From assembly GCA_022605955.1 (NCBI GenBank), contig JAKCOZ010000003.1, forward strand, positions 8,255,331 through 8,319,330: a DNA stretch of 64,000 bases, written 5' to 3'. Below the pieces are notes generated by a model that was given only the letters and a program-made list of their open reading frames with translations, made no database searches and was not told the DNA's origin. Position numbers and translations under genes: made by a program. The DNA comes from Rallus limicola. Lineage: Eukaryota > Chordata > Aves > Gruiformes > Rallidae. Below are positions 1 through 11,025 of this stretch, in pieces; position 1 is the stretch's first letter; every line of letters starts with the position of its first letter.

Positions 1-18
1 TTATTATTATTATTATTA
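1..18. repeat. (TTA)6 microsatellite at window edge
   Basis: Six uninterrupted TTA units begin at the first base, so the true array may be longer. It sits in AT-rich unique DNA and is not attached to a recognisable transposon tail. Confidence 0.85.
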
Positions 19-3000
19 GTAGAGGTAGATTATTGAGCCTATTAGGCCACTTGGTAATTTGCCATCAGTGATCTCTTTTTCTGGGAGTCAGTGCTGAGAC
101 AAGATTACTGTTACAACTGAGTAACATGGGGTAAGCATCAACCATGATGGAAATTGTGGTCAGTTAGGTCCTGGGTTACTGCAAGAAGGACTCTTTTGAT
201 TAATGCAACCACAGAATGAAGTGAAATGTGAAGAAATGCCCTCACCAATGAGGGTGGGAAGTGGAAAGCATAGCAACAGCAGATGCTACGGGTTATGTAG
301 TTACCTGAGGACAATACAGATCGTATCCAATTGTACTCAGCAATGCTCTGCAGCTGTTCACGAAACACTTACATGTCATATGCATGGAAACTAGTGAACG
401 CTGGAGACTGAATAAAAGGTGGTTTCACTCACAGTTCCTTGTCACGCCAAGACTAAATTGTATGTGATTGGACTGAATATGGTTGAAAGGAGCAGAGATC
501 ACTGAGAGTTACATTTGGAGAATAGCCCTGGGGAAGGGGCAGCACATACTGTAATTATACCACAGCTGCAGCTTTACTTACTAGATGCAGATGGCTTGCA
601 AACAGGCAAAACTTCTCTCCTGCTTTATGTCTTTCTCTGTCTCTCTCCCTCTTTGTTTTCCTTCTTTTTTAGTCCTTATATAAGGACTCTGCGAGACTCT
701 CCCAGGGAAGAATTTCTCACAGCTGCCATGGATGTCTATTTTCATATAGGCCCCTCCTGACCTCCTGTGAGGTGAACACCTCACAGTTTTGCTTTAGCAG
801 GTTTAACCTTTTTCAGCTTTTGGAAGTCAGCAGAAGCTCAAAACATCTTACATGCAGACCCAATCTGATTTTTTAATGTTTGCACAGGGCAGCCTGATCT
901 ATTAGTGAGGTATGAATAATATCAGCATTATCAATTCTCCACTATTTGGATGTCTGAGTATTGGATGCAGACATCCCTTGGTTTCAAGCAGAAAGTCTTC
1001 CACTTACATCAATATACCATGGAACCTGGTATTCTGAATTCAGATAACACAGACTTTTCAGGAAAACAGAGAAGACATTCAGCAACAAAGCTTCACAGAC
1101 AGCTTTCAGTAGTTCCTTATATTTGGGCACAAACAGACCAAGCCAAAACATTGACTTTTCAATTTCATTCTGACAGCTGAGATGGTAGGAGGTCATCTCC
1201 AACTTAATAATGAAAGTACATCTTCTGAGTTACAGAAGACTCAAAATGCCTCCAGAAATCCATATAGCTGTTCAGACTTGTAGGCAATTTTGTCTCACTG
1301 CTTCTCCTTTATGTCTCATGAAAAATCAACTGTGTTCTTAAGCTGCAGTTTTCATGTCATCCTTCCCTCCAAGGCATTGTGGCTTACATACTAGAAACAG
1401 TGAAATGTATTTTACAGACTTTAAGATTTCAATAGTATGGTCATTAAAATCAAGCATCTCTGAGCACTAATGTTTTGGTTAATTGAAACTCACTGACATG
1501 TAGTCCCTTAGGTCTCATGTGCTAAAAGTTCAGAAAAATTCACCATGCAGTGAATGCATTATTCCTTAAAAAATACAGGACAAAAACAAAGACATTCCTG
1601 CTCTGAGCTGGCTGTCATGTTTCATCTAATAATGCTTTTCCCATTTGTGCTTTTGTGATGCCAGGTTGCTTCAGAAATAATTTATTTCAAGCTCTAAGAT
1701 GCTGTTACTATATGTAAGGGACATCTCTTGGTAGGACAAATGACTTATTCTATAATTCTTTAAAGTTAATTGGATCTCTATGCTAATATATACACACAAA
1801 CCCCACACATATATCTATACATATGCATAACCATATGCATATGCATGTATTTGTGCAAGTCTACTTTGCATTCAGTTTTACATAAAAATCAAATTCAACA
1901 TGGAACATTTTGAAGGAGAAATAGTTACATTCATTTTAACACCCAAACCCTCATGCCATTTAAAGAAGAAATCAAGTTTGTAAAAAAAACATGAAAAAAG
2001 TTGAGAAATACCAGATTCCAGGTTGCCAGAGTACCTCCTCCTTTTTAGGTTTATGTGTTATAACAGCTTTTGAACATGTAATAATTCTTTCCACAATGAA
2101 TGTTGACCACTCAGTAAACAGGCAGAATATGTTTCCTTTAAGAGGATTTATTTTCTGGGACTTTTTAAACTTTAACTCTTTGGAGAAAGTGAATCTCTAT
2201 AGACCTTGGTTGCCAACATACCCAAGGTTTGCTCACACCATAAGCAATTTTTCCACTAAATATTTCTAATGGGTCTCATTAACACAGGGCCAACATTTTT
2301 AGTGAATATTTAATTTATGAGGTATTGTTCCTGTTCAGGCAGTCCACATCCGTCTATTAGAAATTCCTGATTAGATACAGAACTTGGCCACACTTCTACA
2401 TCAGTTTTTATTCCTGTTTTCTACTCCTTCATTTATGCTTGTACACGGCTAACCCCAGAGTCTCCCTCAGGCTTATTCTGCCTTTATCATCTTGTCCAGT
2501 CTTGTGTCCTTGGATCATCATTCCTTATCCTTATCTCAAAGTGGTCTTCTCAAGGAAAGAGAGTAACTGTTGAATTGAACGGACAGCACTGGGAGGCATT
2601 GTAAGGCAGATAGAGCTAGCTTGGCAAAGTTTCATCCATAGAGTTCTTGCCTGATGAGACTCATCCCTGGCATGTGTACATGGCAAACCACAGCTGAGTG
2701 TATTCTTTGTGTTAACTGACATAGGGAGAAAGCAATAATTAAAAGTATTGGTGATTCAGTGCTCAAATTTGCTGGCTGGGACTATTTTATGTAACAATAT
2801 AGACAGAGTATACTACATAAGCTTATATATACACAGTGTTCTTGGCTCTTCCCATAACTGAGCATATCTCTGCATATGTTGGAACTTTCTTCTGATAGGA
2901 ATTTTGCCTTGTATTTTTTTCACAGTTATCTCACAACTTACCTAAAACCACAAGAGACTTTAATTTTGTCTTTAACGTACTCTTGTAGGTTTCTTTGTTA

Positions 3001-4289
3001 CAGAGAGGCTATAGGTGAGATAGCATAAATAACTAGAACTCACTTGCCCTGGTCTGGTGCTGTGAATTAATAGAAACTTTTGTTTTAAAACTACATCAGC
3101 TGTTACAAGTGACTTCTAACAGGCCTGAGAGTGGGCAAATGATGTGGAAGAACTGAGAGGCCTCAGGCCAGAGTAAATGCAAAATCAAAGCAGTTCTTCT
3201 GCTTCCCAGTTCTGTGCCAGGTATGAACCTGAAACTGGGAACTCTGAATGTTAAATCAACATGCAAGCATTCTTGTAAAACTTATTTGTGCTTCTTAATT
3301 CATATTTCTCAAGATGAATTACTGTTACCACATTGAACCAGTTTACATGATTCATTTATAATTTACAAGGATTTTAAGATGTCTTTTCATCGCTATAATT
3401 TTTTTAAACCAGCAAACAACTTTTGAGAAGTTCAGCCTCCGCACCTTCTCATATCAGGACTGTACCATCAATTCATCTGCCCATTTCTATGACTAATTTG
3501 AAGTGACTTGCTGTTAGTTCTTCTCTGAGACAGCTCAGAAAGAAAGAGGACCTAAGTGCTTCTTTTTCTCAGGAACACCTGGTTATTGGACTATGGATCT
3601 TACGGTGTATTATAATCTTTCTACAGCACTTTGATTTTTTGAATTGCAATAATTGATTCTGAAGAGACTACACAGTTATTCATGTTGGCTTAGTGTGTGT
3701 GTGTTGTTTGTTTTTTAAAATGTGTAAACCTGCTGCATAGCAAAAACCCGAAAAGGTTTGCAATTAAAAATGTCATTCAAAATTTGGCAATTATTCAGGA
3801 GAGAAAGGGGGGTCCATCTCACAAGAATAGCACTTGGTCTAAACTCTCTGTTTTCAAAAAACAGTCTTTTTGAAATAATATTTTCTGTGACACATGGAAA
3901 CCAGCCCCAGCTTTCAATGGGATGCATATTTCATAGCAGTTGAAATTCAGATCTTTTCGGAGAATCAGAGCTGATATGTCTATGGGGATAAGTAGGTACC
4001 AAAGACATTAAATGGTAGAAATTTTTGTAGGGAGGCAGTAAGTGAGCCTGCCTAGGGGGCTGAGGAGTGGTAGTACAATCAGAAGAGAAGATCAAAAGGC
4101 ACAAATAGCCATATAAATGGGAAAATTGAAGAATCATCTCTCTCCAAGCCTACTTATCTATCCACCTGGCAGGTGGGTGAGCAGTACAGAACCAGGGTAA
4201 AATGTGATCCCAAGAACACACTTCTTAAGCTCAGTTGGAAGACTGCTCCTCCAGTTTTCTATATAAATTTCTAAACTGCAGCAAAATCC
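1..4289. other. AT-rich non-coding DNA, no gene recognised
   Basis: The stretch opens with six TTA units (1-18) that may continue beyond the window edge. It also holds an alternating purine-pyrimidine tract with several overlapping ATGCAT/ATATGCAT words (about 1784-1855) and a short GT run at 3693-3704. Open frames are at most 92 codons, occur on both strands, and show no domain, signal peptide or codon pattern that I recognise. No transposon could be identified before about 4290. Distal enhancers or small non-coding exons cannot be ruled out by eye. Confidence 0.6.
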
Positions 4290-4526
4290 AAATAAATTAA
4301 GGGGTGTTACTGGGTTCTCATCAGTGGGCCAGTGTTTTGGTAAGCCTAACTTTAAATTAGGTTTGAGTGGGGAGGGCAATGGAACCAGGCTTGATGGACA
4401 AAACCCGGGCGGTGAGCCAGTGAGATATCAGGCCTCATGGAAACACTGATATCAGGCATTGTCACTGGGAATGACAGTGCAAGAGCTAGAGCTTTTCCTG
4501 GAAAAGTGGAGGGATCAACATCCTGA

Positions 4527-5289
4527 CTGAAGGGCATCTACACTAATGCATACAGCAGGGACAACAAACAGGAGGATCTCAAAGCAATTGTACAGCAGGA
4601 AGCCTATGGCTTAGTTGCCATCACAGAAACTTGGTGGGGTGACTTGCACAACTGCAATGCTGTGATAGATGGGTATAAACACTTCAAGAGGGACAGGCAA
4701 GGGAGGAGGGGTGATGGGGTAGCCCTCTATGTTAGGATTGTTTTGATTGTCTAGAGTTTAATGATGGTGATGTAAGGTTGAATGTTTATGCATTAGAATC
4801 AGGGGGAAGGCCAAGAAGGCAGACATCCTGGTGGGAATCTGTTATAGACCACCCAACCAGGATGAATAGGTAGATGAAAACTTCTTCAGGCAGGTGGGAG
4901 TAGCATCACAATTGTTGGTCCTTTTTCTTGTGGGTAACTTCAACCTACCAGATATTTCCAGTATAGACAACATGGCAGAGAGAGGTGAATCTAGGAAGTT
5001 CTTGGGGTGTGTGAGAGATGATAACTTCCTGACACAGCTGGTGAGTAAGGCAACTAGGGAAGGCGCCCTGCTGGACCTGTTATTGATGAATAGAGAAGGA
5101 CTTGTAGATAAGGTAATGGCTGGAGTCTGCCTTGGGCACAGTGATCAGGAATTGATAGAGTTCTCGATTCTTAGGGAAGAAAGGAGAAGGGTTGGAAGAG
5201 CCACCACCCTGGACTTCTGGAGAGTGGACTTTGGCCTCTTGAAGGAACCTAGGGGATGGAATCCCCTGAGAGAAAGTCCTGGAAGATGA
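4527..5289 (+). pseudogene. CR1 ORF2 endonuclease remnant
   Basis: This is the N-terminal apurinic-endonuclease-like domain that nicks target DNA in LINE retrotransposition. One frame from 4527 reads through the ITETWW motif (4620-4637), which holds the metal-binding glutamate, then breaks at stops after about 4750. A second frame (4894-5289) carries the later motifs. There the usual GDFN reads GNFN (codon 4936-4938 is AAC), and the usual SDH reads SDQ (codon 5146-5148 is CAG). In the APE family the aspartate and the histidine are catalytic, so two active-site residues are lost on top of the frameshift. The leucine-rich block between these motifs (LLDLLLMNREGLV) is well preserved, which confirms the family. 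Confidence 0.88.
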
Positions 5290-5494
5290 AGGAGCTCAGG
5301 AAGGCTGGACCCTTCTCAAGAATGAGGTCCTGAAGGCTCAGGAGCAAGCCATTCTCCTGTGATGAAAGTTGAACCAGAGGGAAAAATGTCTTGCCTGACT
5401 GAACAGAAAGCTTTGGCTGGAACTCTGGAAGAAAAAGAGAGCTCATGATTGCTTGAAGAAGGGGTAGGCAACCGAGGGAGACTACAGTACTGAG

Positions 5495-5677
5495 GTGAGG
5501 TTATGCAGGGAGAAAATAAGGAGGGCCAAAGCCCACATAGAGCTCAATCTCGCCAGTGCTGTAAAAGACAACAAGAAACAATTCTATAAATACCTTAATA
5601 ACACAAGCAGGCCCATGGAGAATCTCCCACCTTTATTGGATAAGGGGAGAAACATTGTGATAGAGAATGAAAAATAA
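5495..5677 (+). pseudogene. CR1 ORF2 linker between endonuclease and reverse transcriptase
   Basis: This 60-codon open stretch carries the charged CREKIRRAKAHIELNLA and KDNKKQFYKYLNN blocks found between the two enzyme domains of avian CR1 ORF2. It ends at a TAA inside what would normally be a continuous frame, just before the segment leading to the reverse transcriptase. The methionine is internal and has no meaning as a start. The same block, more decayed, is seen in the copy starting near 9115. Confidence 0.8.
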
Positions 5678-5946
5678 ACTGAGGTACATAATGCCTTTTT
5701 TGCCTCAGTCTTTAGTAGTAAGACCAATTGGTCTCCAGATACTCAGACCCCTGAGTGGAAAGTTTGGGACAGAAAGTGGACTGAAGCCCGCATAATCCTA
5801 GGGGAATTGGTTAGTGACCTGCTCAGTGCTTAGATTGGCACAAGTCAATGGGTCTGGATGGGATACACCCAAGCATACCGAGGGAGCTGGCACAAGTGCT
5901 CGCCAAGCAACCTTCCTTTTCTCACCAGTAGTCCTGGCTGACTGGG

Positions 5947-7171
5947 GTGGTTGTGCTGGACTGGAAGAAGGCACATGTGACACCCATCTACAAGAAGGGC
6001 CAGAAGGAGGACCCAGGGAACTACAGGCCTATCAACCTGACTTCTGTACTGGGGAAGGTGATGGAACAAATCATCTTGAGCACCATCACGCAACACATGC
6101 AGGACACTCAGGAAATCAGGCCCAGTCAGCATGGGTTTATCAAAGGCAGATTGATCTCCTTCTATGACAAAATAACCTGTTCTGTGGATGAGCGGAAAGC
6201 TGTGGATGTTGTCAACCTGGACTTCAGTAAAGCCTTCAACACTGTCTCCAACAGCATCCTCCTAGAGAAACTAGCCACTCATGGATTAGATGGGTATACA
6301 CTTCACTGGGATAAAAACTGGCTGGACTGCCGGGCCAAGAGAGTTGTGGTGAATGGAGCTAAATCCACCTGGTGGCAGGTCACAAGTGGTGTTCCCCAGG
6401 GCTCAGTGCTGGGCCAGTCCTGTTTAACATCTTCATTAATGTTCTGGATGAGTGGATTGAGTGCACCCTCTGTAAGTTTGCAGATGACACCAAATTGTGT
6501 GGGAGTGTCGATCTGGAAGGCAGCAAAGCTCTGCAGAGGGACTTGGACAGGCTGGATCGATGGGCAGAGGCCAATTTTATGGGGTTTAACAAGGCCAGGT
6601 GCCACGTCCTGCACTTTGTTCACAACAACCAGAGGCAGCACTACAGGCTTGGGGCAGAGTGGCTGGAGAGCTGCCTGGAGGAAAAGGACGTGGGGGTGTC
6701 AGTGGATAGCAGCTGAACATGAGCTGGCAGTATGTCCAGGTGGCCAAGAAGGCCAATGGCATCCCGGCCTGTATCAGGAATAGCGTAACCAGCAGGAGTA
6801 GGGAAGTGATAGTTCCATTATACTCAGCTCTGGTGAGGCCACACCTTGAGTGCTATGTCCAGTTTTGGACCCCTCAGCACAAGAAGGATGTTGAGATGCT
6901 GGAGCATATCCACAGAAGGGCAATGAAGCTGGTGAAGGGTTTGGAGCACAAGTCCTGTGAGGAGCAGCTGAGGGAACTAGGGCTTTTTAGTCTTAAGAAA
7001 AGGAGGCTGAGAGGAGACCTTAATGCTCTCCACAACTGCCTGCAAGGAGCGTGTAGAGAGGTGGGGGTTGGTTTCTTATCTCCGGTAACAAGCAATAGGA
7101 CCAGAGGAAATTATTTCAAATTGATTCAGGGGAGATTTAGGTTAGATATCAGGAAGAATCTGAAAGGGTAG
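5947..7171 (+). pseudogene. CR1 ORF2 reverse transcriptase remnant
   Basis: Three successive frames make up the polymerase and C-terminal region. The first holds KKGQKEDPGNYRPINLTSVL, PSQHGFIKGR and the motif A block LDFSKAFNTV, with the catalytic aspartate kept. Near 6411-6414 one base appears to be missing after the [10 protein letters not shown] block, and reading continues in the frame of 6372-6716. That frame carries the intact FADD motif C (6477-6488). A second apparent one-base loss near 6713 gives a TGA, and the C-terminal part continues at 6719-7171 ([17 protein letters not shown], then [17 protein letters not shown] and the NRTRGN block). The protein is not expressible as one chain. 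Confidence 0.9.
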
Positions 7172-7346
7172 TCAAGCATTGCAACATGCTACCCAGGGAA
7201 GTGGAGGAGTCACCATCCCTGGAGATATTTAAAAGGCATTTAGATATTGTGCTTGGTCTAGAGGTGGACTAGTAAGGGTTAGTCTGGGGTTGGATTTGGT
7301 GATCTTAAAGGTCTCTTCCAACCTAAGGGATTCTATGATTCTATGA

Positions 7347-9114
7347 ACACTGGAATTTTTGCAGGGCCATTCATATTTTGCAGGTCCATGAAAATTTCAA
7401 TTGTGTGCATGGACATTTCAGTTGTAAAGGAAAATACTTAAAAAAAAAAAAAAGACTTTTGGGAAGAGAACAAATTTAATCATTAATTTTTAAAAGATGT
7501 AAAAGAACAGAGCACTTTGAATGATAGCAAGTGCACTTTGCAAGTGCAGAGAAGAATTACATGAGCAGTGCTTTGCCTTTTGCCTTTTGAGACTATGAAC
7601 AGGGCTAATAAAGGGCAGGCTCATTTGTCAGGAAATAGCAGCAAATCGATTGTATGGGATCATTAAAACTACTGCTCGCCTGCTATGTGAAGGACCAGGC
7701 AGCTGGCTGGCAATTCACAAGCTAAGGCCTGCTTGCTGGTGTGATTTGCAAGGCTCTTTTCCCCAGGTCTGGGAAATCCCTTCCCCTGGGTGCTGCACAG
7801 CAGGGACACGGCTTCTGCTTCCCTCCTCATGAGAGTCCTCTCATACTACAGGCCCAATTTGAATCATTCACTGGGAGGTAGCATACATAGCCTGCACAAC
7901 CTTCTGGTTTTCATAAAAGGCTTCAAGGGCAGCCTTGGTTGTCATTCCACTCTTTCCCTCTCTCCAAGGACACAAATTATCTTTGCAATGCACATGAAAC
8001 TCTTTCAAGAAGGAAATCAGTACAACCTGGGTATGAAATGGAAAGGCTGCATTAAGATGATTGAAAAAGTGAGTAGTTGTTACACTCAGATGAATCTGTA
8101 TCCTTGAGATAACAAAATGGGGCACTGAGAAACTGCAGTAATCAAGCCTTGACAAGTGCATTAACTGGCAGGTCTAAGTCTGTCCTACTGCGGCTGACAA
8201 TACTGCTTAGACAATAATGCCATTTATGACTTACAGATGGCCGTAGCATCCCTTCACAAATCTGAAAAAAAAAACCCTCAACAAAAACCCACACTAAAAA
8301 ACTGCAGCACCCAAACTGTTCATGCAAGAAGACAAGTTCAAACAAAAACACTGTTCTTGCCTGTGAGCACTTCCCATTCACATTCCCAATGATAATGCTG
8401 TGTTGTGGTGAGCAGCTGAATAAATTAAAATTTGCTACTTCTACAGTGCATAAATGGTATAAATGGAAATGGCCTGTATGGTATTGCAAACATTAAGTTC
8501 AGATAGTCTTGTGGTTCAAATACCGACAGATGTTAATGTAGTGGTACATGTACAGGTCTTCATTTAGCACTTCCTTGAAAAGGATCATTGTCCTACCTGT
8601 ATTCTTCAAAACTCCAGCAGCTTTTACCTATAAACCTTTATGTGCACACTACATGTTTTCAGTGCAAGTTCTTTGAACTGTTGTTGTATGTATGACTATG
8701 CTGTACTGGAGACAATTAATTTATATTGGGAAGTATATCTGGTGACAGATTACAAATAATATTTTAATGAATGAATTATTTTAAATTTTTGAAAGATTAA
8801 CTCTGTATACTATGTGGAGAAATGTACTTTGGAATATCCAGTCTTTCTCACTGATTAGCTTACTGTTGTAGAGGGAAAGGTGTCATGGGTTTTCAGGTTT
8901 TGAAAGTACTAGTGGTTTCCAAGCACGTGTTTTTGTCTGTAAGTCAGCTGTGAGGTACTATCTTGAAAGTGAATCCGCTAATTCTTTTTCAAGATAAAAG
9001 AGAACAACTATCAGATAGAGAATCAATACCCAAAAAGGTCAGTCTGACAGAAGTTGATTGCGGTATTTATAAAATATTTATAAAATATTTTTGTATTTGT
9101 CCCTGTGTGCTGTA
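7347..9114. other. Unique non-coding DNA between two CR1 copies
   Basis: It holds a run of 14 A at 7440-7453, which is not linked to a recognisable SINE or processed pseudogene. Two exact copies of an 11-bp AT unit lie at 9064-9085, just ahead of the next CR1. The part from 7600 to 8100 is more GC-balanced and has overlapping open frames of about 100 codons on both strands, none with recognisable similarity. I see no RNA gene or promoter. Confidence 0.55.
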
Positions 9115-11025
9115 AGATGAACCAGCAAAAGACTGGCGTGGCTGGAGAGAGTACAAGGAAACTGCTACCATATGCAGGGGAAAATCAGAAAGGCTAAAGC
9201 TTAGCATGAGCTCAACCTGGTCACTGTGGTAAAAGATAATAAAAAATATTTCTAAAAATATATTATCAGTAAGAGGAGGGCCAAGGAATATCTCCTGCTT
9301 TTAGTGGATCCGGTGGGTAACATGACTACTGACGGTAAGAAAAGGGTGGAGATTCTCAATGCCCTCTTTACCTCTGTCTTCAAAAGTCAGACCAGTTATT
9401 CTCAGGGTACTCAACCTCCTGACCTGGGGCAGGGAGCAGAAAAACACCCCACAATTCAGTTTGAAACAGTTAGAGACCTACTATTCCATCTGGAGTGTCG
9501 GAAGTCCATGGGGCCAGATGGGATCCACCTGATGGTGTTGAAGGAGCTGGCAAATGTGATTGCCAAGTTGTTCTCCACCATCTATCAGCTGTCATGGGTT
9601 GGTACTGGAGAGGTACTAGATGATTTGGGACTTGCTAATGTGAGGTCCATCTATAAGAAGGGTCATAAGGAAGATCTGGGGAAGTACAGACCTGTTAGCC
9701 GGACCTTCGTGCCAGAGAAGACTAAGGAGCAAGTCATGGTGCGGGTAATCACAGAGCAAATACGTGATAACCGGAGGATCAGGTTCAGCCAGCATGGGTT
9801 CATGAAAGGCAAGTCCTGTCTGACCCACTTCATCTCATTCTGTGATCAGGTGATCCATCTGGTGTATGAGGGAAGGCTGTGGACATAGTCTACCTCAACC
9901 TCAACAAAGACTTGAAACAGTCTCACACAGTATTCTCCTGGAGAAGCTAGTGGCCAATGGCTTGGACAGGTACATTCTTTGCTGGGAAAAAAACTGTCTG
10001 GATGGATGGCCTGAATGGAGGTAAATCTAACCGGCAACTGGTCACAAATGGTTCTCTCCAGGGGTCGGTACTGGGGCCTGTTGTCTTTAATATCTTTATT
10101 GGTGATTTGGATGAAGGAATTGAGTTCATCCTTGATAAGTTTGCAGGTGACACCAAGTTGGGGGGAAGTGTCAATCTCTCGGAGGCTAGGAAGTCCCTCC
10201 AGAGGGACCTAGACAGGTTGGATCAATAGGCAGAGACCAATGGAATGAAGTTCAACATGTCTAAGTGCCTGGTCCTGTACTTTGGTCATAACAACTCCAG
10301 ACAATGTTACAGGCTTGGGGCAGGGTGGCTGGAAAGCTGTATAGAGGAAAAGGATCCGGGGTTGTTGGCTGACACTTGTTTGAACATGAAACAGAAGTCT
10401 GCTCAGGTGGCCATGAAGGACAATGGCATCCGGGCTTGTATCAGGAATATTGTAGCCAGCAGAACCAGGGGGGTGATCATCCCTCTATACTCAGCTCTAG
10501 TGAGGCTTCACCTCAAATACTGTGTTCAGTTTTGGGCCCCTTACCACAAGAATGACATCAAGGTCCTGGAGCATGTCCAGAGAAGGGCAACAAAGCTGGT
10601 GAAGGATCTGGAACACAAGTCTTAAGAGAAATGGCTGAGGGAACTGGGACTGTTTAGTTTGGAGAAGAGGATGCTCAGGGAAGACCTTATCGCTCTCTGT
10701 AACTACCTGAAAGGAAGTTGTGGTGAGCTGGGGTTTAGCCTCTTCTTCCAGTTAACTAGGGACAGGACAAGAGGGACTGGCTTCAAGTTGCACCAGAGCA
10801 GGTTCAGGTTAGAAATTAGGAGAAATTTCTTCCCAGAAAGAGTGGTTAGCCATTGGAATGGGTTGCCCACAGAGATGGTGGACTCACTGTCCCTTGGGAT
10901 GTTCAAGGAAAGGTTGGATGAAGTACTTAGGGACAAGGTTTAGTAAGTAATATAGGTGGCAGGGGACAGTTGGAGTAGACAGCCTTGGAGGTCTTTTCCA
11001 GCCTTTATGATTCTATGATTCTATA
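9115..11025 (+). mobile_element. CR1 LINE, 5'-truncated copy
   Basis: Similarity to CR1 starts in the linker between endonuclease and reverse transcriptase (near 9115) and runs through the polymerase and C-terminal region to a 3' tail with ATTCTATG-type units ending near 11025. The 5' truncation is the usual outcome of incomplete target-primed reverse transcription. The sequence differs clearly from the copy at 4290-7346, so the two are independent insertions rather than a segmental duplication. The (TTA)4 just after the tail (about 11040-11051) is probably host sequence or a tail-derived microsatellite. Confidence 0.9.
9304..10943 (+). pseudogene. CR1 ORF2 reverse transcriptase remnant with altered FADD box
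   Basis: The frame at 9304-9888 holds the segment before the polymerase and its first blocks (RKSMGPDGIHLMVLKELA, then KKGHKEDLGKYRPVS and SQHGFMKGKSCLTHFI). It breaks in the motif A region. The frame at 9957-10229 carries [18 protein letters not shown] and then FAGD where FADD is expected (10140-10151; third codon GGT). The first catalytic aspartate of motif C is therefore a glycine. Later frames at 10245-10625 and 10659-10943 hold the C-terminal part, including [17 protein letters not shown] and the RTRG block. Stops at 10227-10229 and 10623-10625 interrupt the chain. Confidence 0.88.

Larger units (their letters stand above)
4290..7346 (+). mobile_element. CR1 LINE retrotransposon, long but decayed copy
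   Basis: This is the longest CR1 copy in the window. It contains the end of the region before ORF2 (weakly recognisable from about 4290), the APE-type endonuclease (about 4527-5289), the linker (about 5495-5677), the reverse transcriptase (about 5947-6716), the C-terminal part (6719-7171) and a 3' UTR ending in two overlapping ATTCTATG units at 7329-7346. The reading frame is lost through several frameshifts and stops, so this is a fossil. The 3' end is sure because of the tail. The 5' boundary is approximate: similarity fades into AT-rich DNA, and no target-site duplication was seen. ORF1 is missing or beyond recognition. Confidence 0.92.

Noticed and set aside
5814..6167. Frames of 117 codons (plus) and 95 codons (minus) overlapping the first CR1
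   Set aside because: They are shadow frames of the CR1 reverse-transcriptase remnant, which explains the same bases in another frame.
7440..7453. Poly(A) run as the tail of a processed pseudogene or SINE
   Set aside because: The sequence on either side shows no recognisable retroposon body and no flanking duplication.
8142..8489. Minus-strand frame of 115 codons
   Set aside because: No recognisable domain. Its phenylalanine-rich part is the complement of an A-rich stretch near 8264-8300.
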